This document shows, one piece after another, positions 21,505-21,615 of a DNA stretch of 21,615 bases; position 1 is the stretch's first letter; each line of letters opens with the position of its first letter. This stretch comes from DASTGO01 sp035719045 (lineage in GTDB: Bacteria; Actinomycetota; Actinomycetes; Actinomycetales; Kineosporiaceae). Made by a program: the position numbers and the translations under genes. The stretch covers positions 1 through 21,615 of the forward strand of contig DASTGO010000449.1 of NCBI GenBank assembly GCA_035719045.1. Reading direction: 5' to 3'. Under the pieces are notes generated by a model. It was not told the DNA's origin. It made no database searches and was given only the letters and a program-made list of their open reading frames with translations.

Positions 21505-21615
21505 TCAGGCGGCGCTGTCTTGATCTTGGTTGAGGGTGGTTTGGAGAGCGCGGTGGGCTGTGGGGTCGTAGGGGGTGTTGTCCTGCCAGCAGCGCCAGAT
21601 GACGTGTCCCCAGGC
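21505..21615 (-). CDS. C-terminal end of a transposase (partial, runs off the window)
   Basis: On the minus strand the frame is open from the window edge for 36 codons and ends in TGA at 21505-21507. The peptide AWGHVIWRCWQDNTPYDP, then TAHRALQTTLNQDQ, resembles the C-terminal ends of actinobacterial IS transposases; the 'W..C...TPYDP..H' ending reminds me of IS110/IS116/IS902-type proteins, but 36 residues are too few to fix the family. Between 21380 and 21504 there is no gene; CTGGTCAA occurs twice there (21417-21424, 21439-21446) and the element's end probably lies in this stretch. The body of the element is outside the window. Confidence 0.5.
   Translation of the reverse strand, partial: AWGHVIWRCWQDNTPYDPTAHRALQTTLNQDQDSAA

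Overview
The window comes from a very GC-rich genome. Coding density is high, genes are joined by four-base ATGA/GTGA overlaps, several starts are GTG, and the family content (FadR-type GntR regulator, YcnI-like surface protein with a C-terminal anchor, zinc-ribbon polytopic membrane protein) fits an actinobacterium (Actinomycetota). No 16S or other marker gene is present, so I do not name a genus. No gene-free stretch exceeds 300 bases; the longest is the 287-base gap at 13462-13748.

Region A (about 89-8375, + strand) is a cytochrome c module. It runs in order: a membrane-anchored TPR protein, CcdA, ResB, the CcsA/ResC-type heme handling protein, then (after a strong hairpin) a TlpA/ResA-type thioredoxin, a membrane-anchored ten-heme NapC/NirT-like cytochrome c and a glutamyl-tRNA reductase (HemA) homologue. 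Together they cover heme precursor synthesis, reductant delivery across the membrane, System II heme attachment and one large substrate, the ten-heme cytochrome. No terminal reductase or oxidase for this electron line is in the window.

Region B (about 8376-13461, - strand) holds three separate genes: a membrane-PAS-GGDEF diguanylate cyclase with an intact product-inhibition site, a secreted DUF1775/YcnI-like protein with a candidate copper-binding N-terminal histidine, and a large polytopic protein with an N-terminal zinc ribbon. A 13-bp hairpin lies between the convergent ends of hemA and the cyclase gene.

Region C (13749-20095, + strand) is a tightly packed catabolic operon: a DHDPS-family lyase/deaminase, a FadR-type GntR regulator, a three-part flavin/iron-sulfur dehydrogenase (DAO-like FAD subunit, small [2Fe-2S] protein, FAD/NAD(P) subunit with a BFD-like [2Fe-2S] tail) and an alpha-ketoglutarate-semialdehyde-type aldehyde dehydrogenase. 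The best reading is D-hydroxyproline degradation to 2-oxoglutarate. No hydroxyproline epimerase or transporter is visible.

Region D (20096-21615) holds a YfcE-type metallophosphoesterase (- strand), a small protein of unknown function preceded by a leader that can form several stems, and the last 36 codons of a transposase running off the right edge. A recurring oddity across the window is short tandem duplication (15-23 bp units, 2-5 copies), often at gene ends or start/stop junctions.
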